Of a stretch of DNA of 25,053 nt, positions 14,721 to 22,860 are shown piece after piece. Numbering within the stretch: the first letter of the stretch is position 1; each line of letters begins with the position of its first letter. The position numbers and the translations under genes were made by a program. Location: the NCBI GenBank assembly GCA_964538675.1, contig CAZIGM010000028.1, positions 1 to 25,053 on the forward strand. Reading direction: 5' to 3'. This stretch comes from CAZIGM01 sp964538675 (GTDB taxonomy: Bacteria > Bacillota > Bacilli > Tepidibacillales > Tepidibacillaceae). The notes under the pieces are model-generated. The model made no database searches, had not been told where the DNA came from, and saw only the letters and a list, made by a program, of their open reading frames with translations.

Positions 14721-16436
14721 TTATATTCTAATAGGTATTCCTTCATTAATTAACATTTTAGAATAATCTTTTTGTGGATTTTCGAAAAATTCTAATGCTG
14801 AACTTTCTTCAATAATTTCTCCTTCTTGCATAATATATACTTTATCGGCTATTTTTCTTGCAAGACTAATATCATGTGTAATGTATAGCATAGAAAAGCC
14901 GATTGAATTTTGTAAGCCCTTAAGTAATCTTAGAATATTAGCTTTAGTAGAAGGATCAAGCATGGTACTAATTTCATCAGCTATTAATACCTTTGGTTTC
15001 ATAATTAAACCTCTTGCAATTGCAACCCTCTGTCTTTGACCTCCGCTTAATGAATAACATTTTCTATTTAAAAATTCATCAGAATAGTCAAGTTGAACTA
15101 ATTTTAATGCCTCCTTAACCTCTTTATTTCTGCTTAATTTATCACCATGTTTTAAGATGTTTAAAGGCTGTTTTACTACTTCTTCTACAGTCATGTAGCT
15201 GTCTGTTGCGGAAAATGGATCTTGAAATACCATTTGTATTCCATTAAGCTGAGCAGTTGCAGAATTTTTAACGATTTTTGTTCCTTCAAAATATATTTCA
15301 CCTTCATCAAAATCTAATGTTCCAGAAAGAGTACCAGCAAGTGTGGTTTTTCCTGAACCAGAATGTCCCATTAAAACAACAATTTCTCCTGAACGAATTT
15401 TAATATTACAATTTTTACAAGCCTTAAGCAATTTTTTATGCATAATATAATTTTTACTTATATTTTTTCCTTCTAGTAAAGTAATAATGCCTCCTCTTAT
15501 ACATGCAATTTTTCTTGTATTGGTTAAATCAATTAAATTTGGTTTAAGGTCTTTACATGTTAGAATACTTTGATTACATCTGAAATAAAATGGACATCCT
15601 TGAATATTCATTTCTGAATTACTATCTTCAGCAGGAATGCCCCATAAGTCGTGATATGGATATATTTCTAAGGATGAATTAATTAGACCTCTAGTATACG
15701 TATGACAAGGTTCCTTGATTATTTCATTAGTAATACCTGATTCTAAAACATTACCAGCGTACATTACTAGTAGCTTTGTTGTTAACTTAGCAAGTATAGA
15801 CAATTCATGGGATATAATAATCATTGAAAAGGCTCTTGAATTTTGTATATTAACTAATAATTCTAATATTGCATTAGCAGATACCGGGTCTAAGGATGTA
15901 GTTGGTTCATCAACTATCAATAAATCAGGATCACAAGCTAGAGACATTGCAATAAGAACCTTTTGTCTCATACCACCAGACAATTGATGTGGATAATGAT
16001 GAGACCACCTTGGATTTAATTCAACCATTTCCAGTAGCTCTATAACCTTATCATGTACCTTATCATTACTTAAATCAGTATGTTTTTTAATACTTTCTAT
16101 AATTTGCTCTTCAATTGTTAATACAGGATTAAGAACCTCTAAAGTGTTTTGAAATACAATAGATATCTTATTCCAGCGATACTTATTTCTTTCTTTTTCA
16201 CTTAATTCTTGGATGTTAGTATCTTGATACAGAATTTTACCTTTAACTTCGGAAGGGGAATCAATAAGTCCCATAATAGCCAATGCCAAAGATGTCTTTC
16301 CGCTGCCAGATTCTCCGATAATTCCAAGAGTCTCTCCTTCTTGCAAAGTAAAGCTAGTATCGCAAACTGCATTTGTTTTTTTACCATCAGTTTTATAAGA
16401 TATATTTAAATTTTCAACTGCTAGAATGTTTTTCAT
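14721..16436 (-). CDS. Peptide/nickel-type ABC importer ATPase, two nucleotide-binding domains in one chain (OppD-OppF fusion)
   Basis: 571 residues holding both ATPases normally made as separate D and F subunits. Domain 1: Walker A GESGSGKT (41-48), signature LSGGM (152-156), Walker B LLIVDE (172-177). It ends with the oligopeptide-transporter C-terminal segment with four cysteines (281, 287, 294, 312; CPFYFRC-x6-C), which in related DppD proteins binds an iron-sulfur cluster. Domain 2: Walker A GHSGSGKT (357-364), signature LSGGQ (463-467), Walker B LIADE (484-488). Both H-loops (IISHELS, YITHDIS) are present, so both domains look intact. It energises the importer formed with the two upstream permeases. 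It is the last gene of the operon, starting 15 nt after the second permease. Fused D-F ATPases are known but less common than separate ones. Confidence 0.92.
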   Translation of the reverse strand: MKNILAVENLNISYKTDGKKTNAVCDTSFTLQEGETLGIIGESGSGKTSLALAIMGLIDSPSEVKGKILYQDTNIQELSEKERNKYRWNKISIVFQNTLEVLNPVLTIEEQIIESIKKHTDLSNDKVHDKVIELLEMVELNPRWSHHYPHQLSGGMRQKVLIAMSLACDPDLLIVDEPTTSLDPVSANAILELLVNIQNSRAFSMIIISHELSILAKLTTKLLVMYAGNVLESGITNEIIKEPCHTYTRGLINSSLEIYPYHDLWGIPAEDSNSEMNIQGCPFYFRCNQSILTCKDLKPNLIDLTNTRKIACIRGGIITLLEGKNISKNYIMHKKLLKACKNCNIKIRSGEIVVLMGHSGSGKTTLAGTLSGTLDFDEGEIYFEGTKIVKNSATAQLNGIQMVFQDPFSATDSYMTVEEVVKQPLNILKHGDKLSRNKEVKEALKLVQLDYSDEFLNRKCYSLSGGQRQRVAIARGLIMKPKVLIADEISTMLDPSTKANILRLLKGLQNSIGFSMLYITHDISLARKIADKVYIMQEGEIIEESSALEFFENPQKDYSKMLINEGIPIRI

Positions 16437-16451
16437 ACTATCATTCCTTTG

Positions 16452-17288
16452 CTAGATCTTAGAATCAATTACCTTTTCTAAATCACGACTGATAAATGCT
16501 ATAGCAAGTACCAAAGTTAATATTGCAACTAAAGGACTTATAATCCACCATTTCCAAAAGTCAGTAAAATATATACCACTAAAGTTCATAGCATAATACA
16601 GCATTATCCCCCAACTTTTAGAGGTTGGATCCCCTAGTCCCAAAAATGCTAAACTTGCTTCAGCAATAACAGCTTTATTAACAATTCTTATTATATTTAC
16701 CATTATCAAAGGTAAGATGTGTGGTATAAAATGTTTATAGGTTAAGTAGAAGAATCCCGCGCCATAGCTTTTAGCTGCAATGATATAATTCTCTTCTTTG
16801 AGATGCAGAATTTGAGAGCGTACAATTCTAGCTGGCATAGTCCAAGAGAACAAACTTAATACTATAATAATGTTTATTAATGAAGGACCAAAAAATGCTG
16901 CTAGTACAATCATTATGGGGAGCTCTGGAATAACTATCATCATATCTGTCGTTCTCATTAAGATTTTATCAATAATTCCCCCAAAGTATCCAGCTAATAT
17001 TCCAATTATACTACCTCCTAAACCTGCAAGGAGTGCGGTCCCTAGACCAACAATTAAACTTACTCTAGCACCATAGCATATTTGTGCCCATATATCTATT
17101 CCTAAATCATCTGTCCCCAAAATATGGACTAATGATGGAGCCTCCAAAGGTTTTCCCGATGGGATTCGAAAAGAATATGATGTTACTAATGGTGTAAAAA
17201 TTGCAAGTATTATAAATAGAAATATAATTATTATAGATATTTTTCCAGTTTTAGAAAACTTATTTATTTTACTTATTAATTTTCTCAT
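16452..17288 (-). CDS. ABC importer permease, OppC/DppC/NikC type
   Basis: A 278-residue inner-membrane permease. It has the N-terminal helix IIIIFLFIILAIFTPL, the HILGTDDLGIDIWAQICYGARVSL segment typical of C-type permeases, and the cytoplasmic coupling loop EENYIIAAKSYGAGFFYLTYKHFIPHILPL, the EAA motif that contacts the ATPase. The end of the protein has FLGLGDPTSKSWGIML, also typical of this subunit. About six membrane helices. Its ATG follows the stop codon of the other permease by one base, so translation is probably coupled. Substrate is not readable from the permease sequence. Confidence 0.92.
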   Translation of the reverse strand: MRKLISKINKFSKTGKISIIIIFLFIILAIFTPLVTSYSFRIPSGKPLEAPSLVHILGTDDLGIDIWAQICYGARVSLIVGLGTALLAGLGGSIIGILAGYFGGIIDKILMRTTDMMIVIPELPIMIVLAAFFGPSLINIIIVLSLFSWTMPARIVRSQILHLKEENYIIAAKSYGAGFFYLTYKHFIPHILPLIMVNIIRIVNKAVIAEASLAFLGLGDPTSKSWGIMLYYAMNFSGIYFTDFWKWWIISPLVAILTLVLAIAFISRDLEKVIDSKI

Positions 17289-17289
17289 A

Positions 17290-18267
17290 TCATTTCACTC
17301 GCGGATCCAATTTTTTATATACAATATCAGCTACAAAATTCATAATTAAAACAAATACAGTTACAAATAAGAATATACCTTGAATTAAAGGATAGTCTCT
17401 TAATAGAACAGCATCTCGCATAAGTCTTCCAAGACCAGGATAGTTAAAAACGTTTTCAACTAATATAGCACCACCGAACATTGTTCCTAAACTAAGAAAA
17501 ATACGTGTAATTAAAGGTAGAATAGAATTTCTTAGAGCGTGTCGAAAAATTTGTCTTCTTTTCGTTAAGCCTTTGGCTCTAGCAGTTTTAATATAATCCT
17601 TAGATAAAACAGAAACCATACTATTCCTTGAAAGGATATAAAAACCTCCAATACCAACAATAGTTAATGTTAAAACTGGTAGAGCAGCATGGTGAGCAAT
17701 ATCTAAAAATTTTTCATAAAGAGAATTATATTCAACGAAATTACTTATTCCTCCTGATAAGGGGAACCAACCAAATTTGGCTGCAAATATAAATAAAAAC
17801 AAGATACCTAATAAGAAAGATGGGATTTCTGAAACTCCTAATAGAATTATATATAAAAAGTAATCAGCTTTATTATTTCGATTCCAAGCAGATATACTTC
17901 CTAAAATAATACCAATTAAAGAACTTAATATAAGCGAAGATGCTACTAAACCTACTGTCCACCACATTCTTTTTATTATTAAATCAAGTACATCTTCGTG
18001 GTAATACATACTATATCCAAAATTTCCCGTGAAAGTATCTGTTAAGTAATTTGTATATTGAACATATAGAGGTTCGTCAAGTCCATAATATTCTTTATAC
18101 TTATTTATTTCATCTTCGGTATAAGTAATTGTAATATCTCCAGCTTCAGATGAAATAAATGTAAAAGGATCTCCAGGCATTAGCCTAGGGATAAAAAAAT
18201 TAAAGGATAAGATGAAGAGAATAGTTATACTATACTCAATAAGTCGAGTTTTAAGACTTTTTTTCAT
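17290..18267 (-). CDS. ABC importer permease, OppB/DppB/NikB type
   Basis: A 325-residue permease. The B-type N-terminus is seen: a helix followed by FFIPRLMPGDPF, then an extracellular part containing YGLDEPLYVQYTNYLTDTFTGNFGYSM. Six or so membrane helices follow, with the EAA coupling loop KDYIKTARAKGLTKRRQIFRHALRNSILPL and a C-terminal NYPGLGRLMRDAVLLRDYPLIQG block. All are family hallmarks. AAGGAG lies upstream of the ATG. It sits 47 nt after the binding-protein gene and one base before the partner permease. Together the two permeases form the membrane channel. Confidence 0.92.
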   Translation of the reverse strand: MKKSLKTRLIEYSITILFILSFNFFIPRLMPGDPFTFISSEAGDITITYTEDEINKYKEYYGLDEPLYVQYTNYLTDTFTGNFGYSMYYHEDVLDLIIKRMWWTVGLVASSLILSSLIGIILGSISAWNRNNKADYFLYIILLGVSEIPSFLLGILFLFIFAAKFGWFPLSGGISNFVEYNSLYEKFLDIAHHAALPVLTLTIVGIGGFYILSRNSMVSVLSKDYIKTARAKGLTKRRQIFRHALRNSILPLITRIFLSLGTMFGGAILVENVFNYPGLGRLMRDAVLLRDYPLIQGIFLFVTVFVLIMNFVADIVYKKLDPRVK

Positions 18268-18314
18268 TCATAGATACTCCTTGTTAATCAAGTTAAATGG
18301 TGTTAAGTAAATAG

Positions 18315-19886
18315 CTATCTTTCTAAATAAGAAAACTTACTGTGTGTTACCAAATGATGATCGTACATATTCATCCATCCATTATATTTTTCAGGTCTAT
18401 ATATATCAAAACTTGTAGTATTATATAATGGTAACATTGGCAATTCCTCAGAGATTATTTCTTGAAGTTCAAAAACAATATCTTTTCTTACATTATCGTT
18501 TAATGCATATAATTGTTGGTAGCTTAAATTTGATATAGACTCATTATAATAACCAGGGATAGAACTTGATGTAGGAACAGCATCATTATCTGTTTCGCTT
18601 GCATATATAAGCCTTAAACTATCAGAATCTCCACCCCAACCTCCATGTCCATAAATAACCGCTTGATAATTTCCGTCTTTAACAGCAGTATCACGAGTTT
18701 TGGAATCTACAGAATTTATAGTAACTGTTACGCCTATATCTTCAAGATATAACTTAATAAGTTCAGCAATTCTAACTTCTTTGGTAGTATTACCAACTAA
18801 TAGCTCAAAAGATAAAGTTGAATCACCAAGTAATTGTTTTGCCATATATACATCGTAATTATATTTTTTAACGCCATTGTTATACCATATATGATCAACA
18901 GGTAAATAGCCTGCACTAGCAGGCACGGCTGCACCTCTTTCAACTTTCTCAATTATGTCATCTATATTAATGGCATAAGCTATTGCTTGTCTAATATCTT
19001 TATTATTAAATTGTTCTACCTTTTCCAAATTAAAGATAAATCTATATCCCCAAAAGGCGGGTTGTTTAAAAATAGTGTAATTATTATTTCCTTCATATCT
19101 AGATAATAAATCTGGCGAAGTAGTAGTAATGTCAATTTCTCCTTGTTCAAATGCTAAAGTTTCATCACTTACAGGGATAAAATGAATTTCATCAACTTTT
19201 TGTTTTGGTCCCCAATAATCATTAAAGGCAACGAATTGATATGAGCCGAGTTCTTTATTATACTCTTTTAAAATAAATGGTCCACTGCCAATAACGGCTT
19301 TTTCTCCTGTAAAAATATTTGGATCATCAACGTTTTCCCATATATGCTTAGGAATAATCCTTGTCTCACCAAGTGATTCTAGTATAGTTGCGTTTGCTTT
19401 TGTAACTAAAATTTTTACTTGGTTGTTATTTACAATTTCAATATCTTCAATAAATGGTTCGCCATTTATTAATAAACTATTACTGACTGGAGGATATTCC
19501 GTAAAGTATTCAAAGCTAAACTTTACATCCTCTGCAGTTAAATCTTCTCCATCATGCCACTTAACATCTTTTTGCAAATTAAATATATATGTTCTTCCAT
19601 CATCTTCAATTATCCAGCTTTCAGCTAGCCAAGGAATCATGCCATTCTCATCTTTTTCTATAAGACTATCAAATACTAATCTCATTTTATATATTCCAGG
19701 CCCTCTAGGATAATGCTGATAAGGAGATGGCTCACCATAGTCTCCACCAGCAAGTTTTAGAATTAATGGTTGAGTATTTTGGTCAACGTTATTTGATCCG
19801 TTGGATGAGGATTTTTCTTGACAACCAACAGTAAATACTAAACAAACTAATATAATTAGGACGATAAATAATTTTATTTTATTCAT
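18315..19886 (-). CDS. Family 5 extracellular solute-binding lipoprotein (Opp/Dpp/Nik type)
   Basis: 523 residues. The N-terminus (MNKIKLF, hydrophobic stretch, FTVGC) is a lipoprotein signal with Cys22 as the lipidated residue, so the mature protein is anchored on the outside of the cell membrane. A Ser/Asn linker follows. The body is SBP_bac_5: LAESWIIEDDGRTYIFNLQKDVKWHDGEDLTAEDVKFSFEY is the family signature region, and DIRQAIAYAINIDDI is also typical. It delivers substrate to the permease pair encoded next. Its start is 19 nt from the fmdE stop with AAGGAG six bases before the ATG, so the two are translated from one message. Peptide, nickel or other metal-complex binding cannot be distinguished by eye. 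Confidence 0.92.
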   Translation of the reverse strand: MNKIKLFIVLIILVCLVFTVGCQEKSSSNGSNNVDQNTQPLILKLAGGDYGEPSPYQHYPRGPGIYKMRLVFDSLIEKDENGMIPWLAESWIIEDDGRTYIFNLQKDVKWHDGEDLTAEDVKFSFEYFTEYPPVSNSLLINGEPFIEDIEIVNNNQVKILVTKANATILESLGETRIIPKHIWENVDDPNIFTGEKAVIGSGPFILKEYNKELGSYQFVAFNDYWGPKQKVDEIHFIPVSDETLAFEQGEIDITTTSPDLLSRYEGNNNYTIFKQPAFWGYRFIFNLEKVEQFNNKDIRQAIAYAINIDDIIEKVERGAAVPASAGYLPVDHIWYNNGVKKYNYDVYMAKQLLGDSTLSFELLVGNTTKEVRIAELIKLYLEDIGVTVTINSVDSKTRDTAVKDGNYQAVIYGHGGWGGDSDSLRLIYASETDNDAVPTSSSIPGYYNESISNLSYQQLYALNDNVRKDIVFELQEIISEELPMLPLYNTTSFDIYRPEKYNGWMNMYDHHLVTHSKFSYLER

Positions 19887-19905
19887 GAATAACTCCTTAA
19901 AATTC

Positions 19906-20412
19906 TTAGTTAAAACAATCTAAACAAACTTTTTTTCCATCCATTATTCTTGCATAAGGCTCTGCAACAATCTCACCGCAGGATTCACATTTAATTGAAT
20001 TAAATAATCTTGCTTTATGTGGTAAATCAATATCAGTTTGCTTAACGTCAAAAATATTTTTTGTATCAGAGTTTAATAAGAAATCAATTTTTGTTTCTCT
20101 ATCCATATCATTATTAAATTCTTTAAGCATAAATCTCATATTTTGACCTGTTTTTCTACTAAAAAAAGTAAATGCCATTTTTCCATTTGGTTTATATATT
20201 AAATTCCCCTTACCAAAACTACATCCAGTTAAAACTTGTATTGCATCAACACCACAAGCGTTATTTTCTGTGATACATACCACTTCTTCATCTTGTGAAA
20301 ATTGTAAGCCCATCTCCTTTTTTGCGGCTTCACATGCTTTAAAGCCAATCGCTAAACCAGGGCACTTATGTCCATGAAATTCTACACATTTATCCCATAA
20401 TAATTGATTCAT
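19906..20412 (-). CDS. FmdE-family protein with C-terminal zinc finger
   Basis: 168 residues from the chosen ATG. The FmdE core is clear: WDKCVEFHGHKCPGLAIG near residues 6-23 with the conserved Cys/His metal-site residues, and NACGVDAIQVLTGCSFGKGNL near 51-71. The tail CESCGEIVAEPYARIMDGKKVCLDC is a four-Cys zinc ribbon often attached to this core. FmdE is named from the tungsten/molybdenum formylmethanofuran dehydrogenase operon of methanogens; the bacterial role is unproven, with metal or cofactor binding likely. It is the first gene of the importer operon, 19 nt before the binding protein. An ATG at 20460 would add 16 residues but lacks a binding site, and the conserved domain starts right after ATG 20412. 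Confidence 0.85.
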   Translation of the reverse strand: MNQLLWDKCVEFHGHKCPGLAIGFKACEAAKKEMGLQFSQDEEVVCITENNACGVDAIQVLTGCSFGKGNLIYKPNGKMAFTFFSRKTGQNMRFMLKEFNNDMDRETKIDFLLNSDTKNIFDVKQTDIDLPHKARLFNSIKCESCGEIVAEPYARIMDGKKVCLDCFN

Positions 20413-20504
20413 AATATTACAGATTAATAAAACAAATCTGTATTTAATTCCCTCCCTCATTTAAGTAATACTAAAAATTATAAATCTCAAAATAACACGA
20501 AAGT

Positions 20505-20546
20505 AAAAAAAAGTGCTACATAATTTGTTTTTTTAAATTATAGCAC
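20505..20546 (-). terminator. Intrinsic terminator just ahead of fmdE
   Basis: On the minus strand GTGCTA then TAATTT (20546-20535 arm with its partner AAATTA...TAGCAC at 20526-20513, two bases bulged) forms a 12-bp stem with an eight-base loop, followed by eight T (20512-20505). It separates the asparagine synthetase gene from the importer operon; lying only 45-95 nt before fmdE it could also act as a leader attenuator. Confidence 0.75.
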
Positions 20547-20592
20547 GAATAATAAAAAAGTGTTACCATATTAAAAAAAAATATTGAAAATA

Positions 20593-20624
20593 GGATGATA
20601 AATAGATATTTTCTATTATCACCC
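20593..20624 (-). terminator. Possible terminator hairpin downstream of asparagine synthetase
   Basis: On the minus strand GGGTGATAATAG (20624-20613) pairs with CTATTTATCATCC (20605-20593) with one bulged base and a seven-base loop. The sequence after it is T-rich but interrupted (TATTTTCAATA then nine T). Confidence 0.4.
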
Positions 20625-20652
20625 TTTAAAATGTTTTGAATAAGTAAAATAA

Positions 20653-20827
20653 TTTATCCAGATATGATAATACCCCCACTTACACACAAAGTACGCAAGT
20701 GGGGGAAAATGAATTTAGGATAAGTCTCACATAGCACGACTAAATGCTTTAGCATTATAGCGTGACTTGTGCTCTTGAGTACATTAATTCAGGTGGAGTT
20801 AAAACTCCATCTGAATAAAGTTCGGCT
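20653..20827. repeat. Interspersed mosaic palindromic repeat, copy B (modules 3, 2 and a compact 1)
   Basis: From left to right: module 3 (TTTATCCAGATATGATAA at 20653-20670); a 9-bp GC-rich dyad CCCCCACTT (20673-20681) / AAGTGGGGG (20697-20705); a hairpin AATGCT-TT-AGCATT near 20743-20756; module 2 in reverse (GCGTGACTTGTGCTCTTGAG about 20760-20779); and module 1 reduced to its arms, ATTCAGGTGGAGTT (20787-20800) and AACTCCATCTGAAT (20803-20816), with only two bases between. Module 1 of copies A and C carries about 67-70 nt there. The right edge AAAGTTCGGCTTTAT overlaps the stop codon of asparagine synthetase. Confidence 0.85.
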
Positions 20828-22729
20828 TTATCTTGCTAATAGTACACCGTCTTTTTCCTCTAGAATATTTTCGTTAGCAGTCTGTTCTTCTTCCACAAAA
20901 TATTGTTCATACCAGATTAAAAAGATATATATAGTCCAAATTTTGCGACTATTATCTTTTTTACCCTTATAATGTTCGTCTAATAAATTGGTTAACTCGC
21001 TTATATTGAAGTATTTTTGAGCAAATGTAGAAGTAAAGTAATCTCTGACTATATTATAGTATTTTTCGTTTTTAAGCCATACTCTAATCGGTACAGGGAA
21101 ACCAAGTTTTTTTCTGTTAGCAACATTATCTTTTAGTTTCTTTTTAGCAGCTAACCTTAAAGCATATTTTGTATTATTTTTATTGACGCGATACTTAAGA
21201 GGTACTTGTGTAGCTATATTGGCAACTTCTTTATCTAAAAATGGAACTCTAAGTTCTAGTGAATGTGCCATACTCATTTTATCAGCTTTTAAGAGAATAT
21301 CACCAGTTAACCATAAATGAATATCAAGATACTGCATTTTCGTAATATCATCATAGTTTATAACTTTTTCATAAAAGGGTTTAGTTAATTCTATATTTTT
21401 ATATTTTTTTCCTTCATTATTTTTTAATAATTTAGCTCTTTCTTTTTCATTAAAAATATAAGCATTTCCAATGAATCTCTCTTCAACATCTTTACTTGCT
21501 CTAATTAAATAATTTTTTCCTTTTATCTCGAAAGGTATTAGAGCCGCTAATTTTCCTAGTAAAACTCTAATAGGCTTTGGTAATCTAGTTAAAGGAGCTA
21601 GACTTAAAGGTTCTTTATAGATATTATAACCACCAAACAACTCATCTGCACCTTCACCAGATAAGACCACCTTAACATGTTGACTTGCTAATTGACTTAC
21701 AAAAAACAGTGCAATAGCGGCTGGATCTGCTAATGGTTCATCCATATGATATTGGACTTTTGGAATTACTGACCAATATTCTTCAGGTGTAATTAACTTA
21801 TCATAATTTTTAATTTTTATCTCATTCGATAATTTTTTAGCTTCCGTAACCTCGTTATATTTTTCATTGTCAAAACCTACTGTGAATGTTTTATCACCAT
21901 TAAATGACGCTGCAACATAACTTGAGTCAATACCACTAGATAGAAATGATCCAACTTCTACATCACTAACCATATGAGATTTAATAGAATCTTGCATTAC
22001 ATCATCTATAATTTTTGAATAATCTTCAAGTGAAGAATGGGGTTCTTTAATTTTATTAAAAGAAATTTCCCAATATCTATTAATTTCTAATTTGTTGTTT
22101 TTAAAGATAAAATAATGAGCTGGAGGAAGTTTATATATACCTTTAAAAAATGTTTCAGGTAAAACAGAATATTGGAAAGATAAATAATTTTGCAATGCAT
22201 CTAAGTTAACATTTTTATTTATATTTGGGTGTTCTAATATGCTTTTAATTTCAGAAGCAAATATAAAATTATTATTAACATGAGCATAATAGAAGGGTTT
22301 AATACCAAAGAAATCTCTTGCACCAAATAAGGTTTTATTTTCTTTATCCCAAATTACAAATGCAAACATTCCACGTAAATGATCAAATAATTTTACATCG
22401 TATTCCTCATATGCATGTAAAATTATTTCTGAGTCAGTTTTTGTCTTAAACATATGACCTTTTGAGATTAAATCTTCTTTGATAGATTTATAATTATAAA
22501 TTTCGCCATTAAAAACTAGTACTAAATTTTTATTCTCATTATAAAGTGGCTGATTTCCTTCTTTTAAGTCGATTATACTTAAACGTCTAAAACCAAGTGC
22601 TATGTCTTCATTAATATATTTACCTTCACCATCAGGACCCCGATGGATAATTTTATTCATCATATTAACAATATTTCTTTCTTTCTCTTTTACTTCCATA
22701 TCATCAACAAAACCACAAAATCCACACAT
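20828..22729 (-). CDS. asnB: Glutamine-hydrolysing asparagine synthetase
   Basis: 633 residues from the chosen ATG. The N-terminal class II glutamine amidotransferase domain begins MCGFCGF; Cys2, exposed after Met removal, is the nucleophile, which fixes the start at 22729 and excludes the GTG 12 nt upstream. IIHRGPDGEG, RRLSIIDL, VFNGEIYNY and TDSEIILHAYEEY are typical of this domain. The synthetase domain has the ATP pyrophosphate loop SSGIDSS (264-270, usually SGGxDS), VLSGEGADELFGGY, KADKMSMAHSLELRVPFLD and KLGFPVP. It turns aspartate, glutamine and ATP into asparagine. The last 20 residues or so (EEEQTANENILEEKDGVLLAR) extend past the usual end of the family and stop inside the edge of an interspersed repeat. 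AGGAG precedes the start; a promoter is at 22758-22786. Confidence 0.93.
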   Translation of the reverse strand: MCGFCGFVDDMEVKEKERNIVNMMNKIIHRGPDGEGKYINEDIALGFRRLSIIDLKEGNQPLYNENKNLVLVFNGEIYNYKSIKEDLISKGHMFKTKTDSEIILHAYEEYDVKLFDHLRGMFAFVIWDKENKTLFGARDFFGIKPFYYAHVNNNFIFASEIKSILEHPNINKNVNLDALQNYLSFQYSVLPETFFKGIYKLPPAHYFIFKNNKLEINRYWEISFNKIKEPHSSLEDYSKIIDDVMQDSIKSHMVSDVEVGSFLSSGIDSSYVAASFNGDKTFTVGFDNEKYNEVTEAKKLSNEIKIKNYDKLITPEEYWSVIPKVQYHMDEPLADPAAIALFFVSQLASQHVKVVLSGEGADELFGGYNIYKEPLSLAPLTRLPKPIRVLLGKLAALIPFEIKGKNYLIRASKDVEERFIGNAYIFNEKERAKLLKNNEGKKYKNIELTKPFYEKVINYDDITKMQYLDIHLWLTGDILLKADKMSMAHSLELRVPFLDKEVANIATQVPLKYRVNKNNTKYALRLAAKKKLKDNVANRKKLGFPVPIRVWLKNEKYYNIVRDYFTSTFAQKYFNISELTNLLDEHYKGKKDNSRKIWTIYIFLIWYEQYFVEEEQTANENILEEKDGVLLAR

Positions 22730-22757
22730 TCTATATATCACTCCTAGTTAATTATGA

Positions 22758-22786
22758 ATATTACTAAGTATATTAAAATATAGCAA
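22758..22786 (-). promoter_or_regulatory. Promoter for asnB
   Basis: On the minus strand TTGCTA (22786-22781) and TAATAT (22763-22758) are 17 nt apart, giving a start near 22751 and a leader of about 22 nt, too short for a T-box. Confidence 0.5.
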
Positions 22787-22860
22787 GTTTTAAACAATTA
22801 AATAATTATTTTAAACAAGAAATATTATAACTTATTTATCTTAAGTTTTGGATAAATAAA

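Noticed and set aside
20673..20705. CCCCCACTT/AAGTGGGGG stem as an intrinsic terminator
   Set aside because: Neither side is followed by a T-run, and related module-3 sequence occurs in repeat copies A and D, so it belongs to the interspersed repeat.
22730..22860. T-box leader for asnB
   Set aside because: The predicted leader is about 22 nt and there is no TGGNACC-type T-box sequence or terminator.
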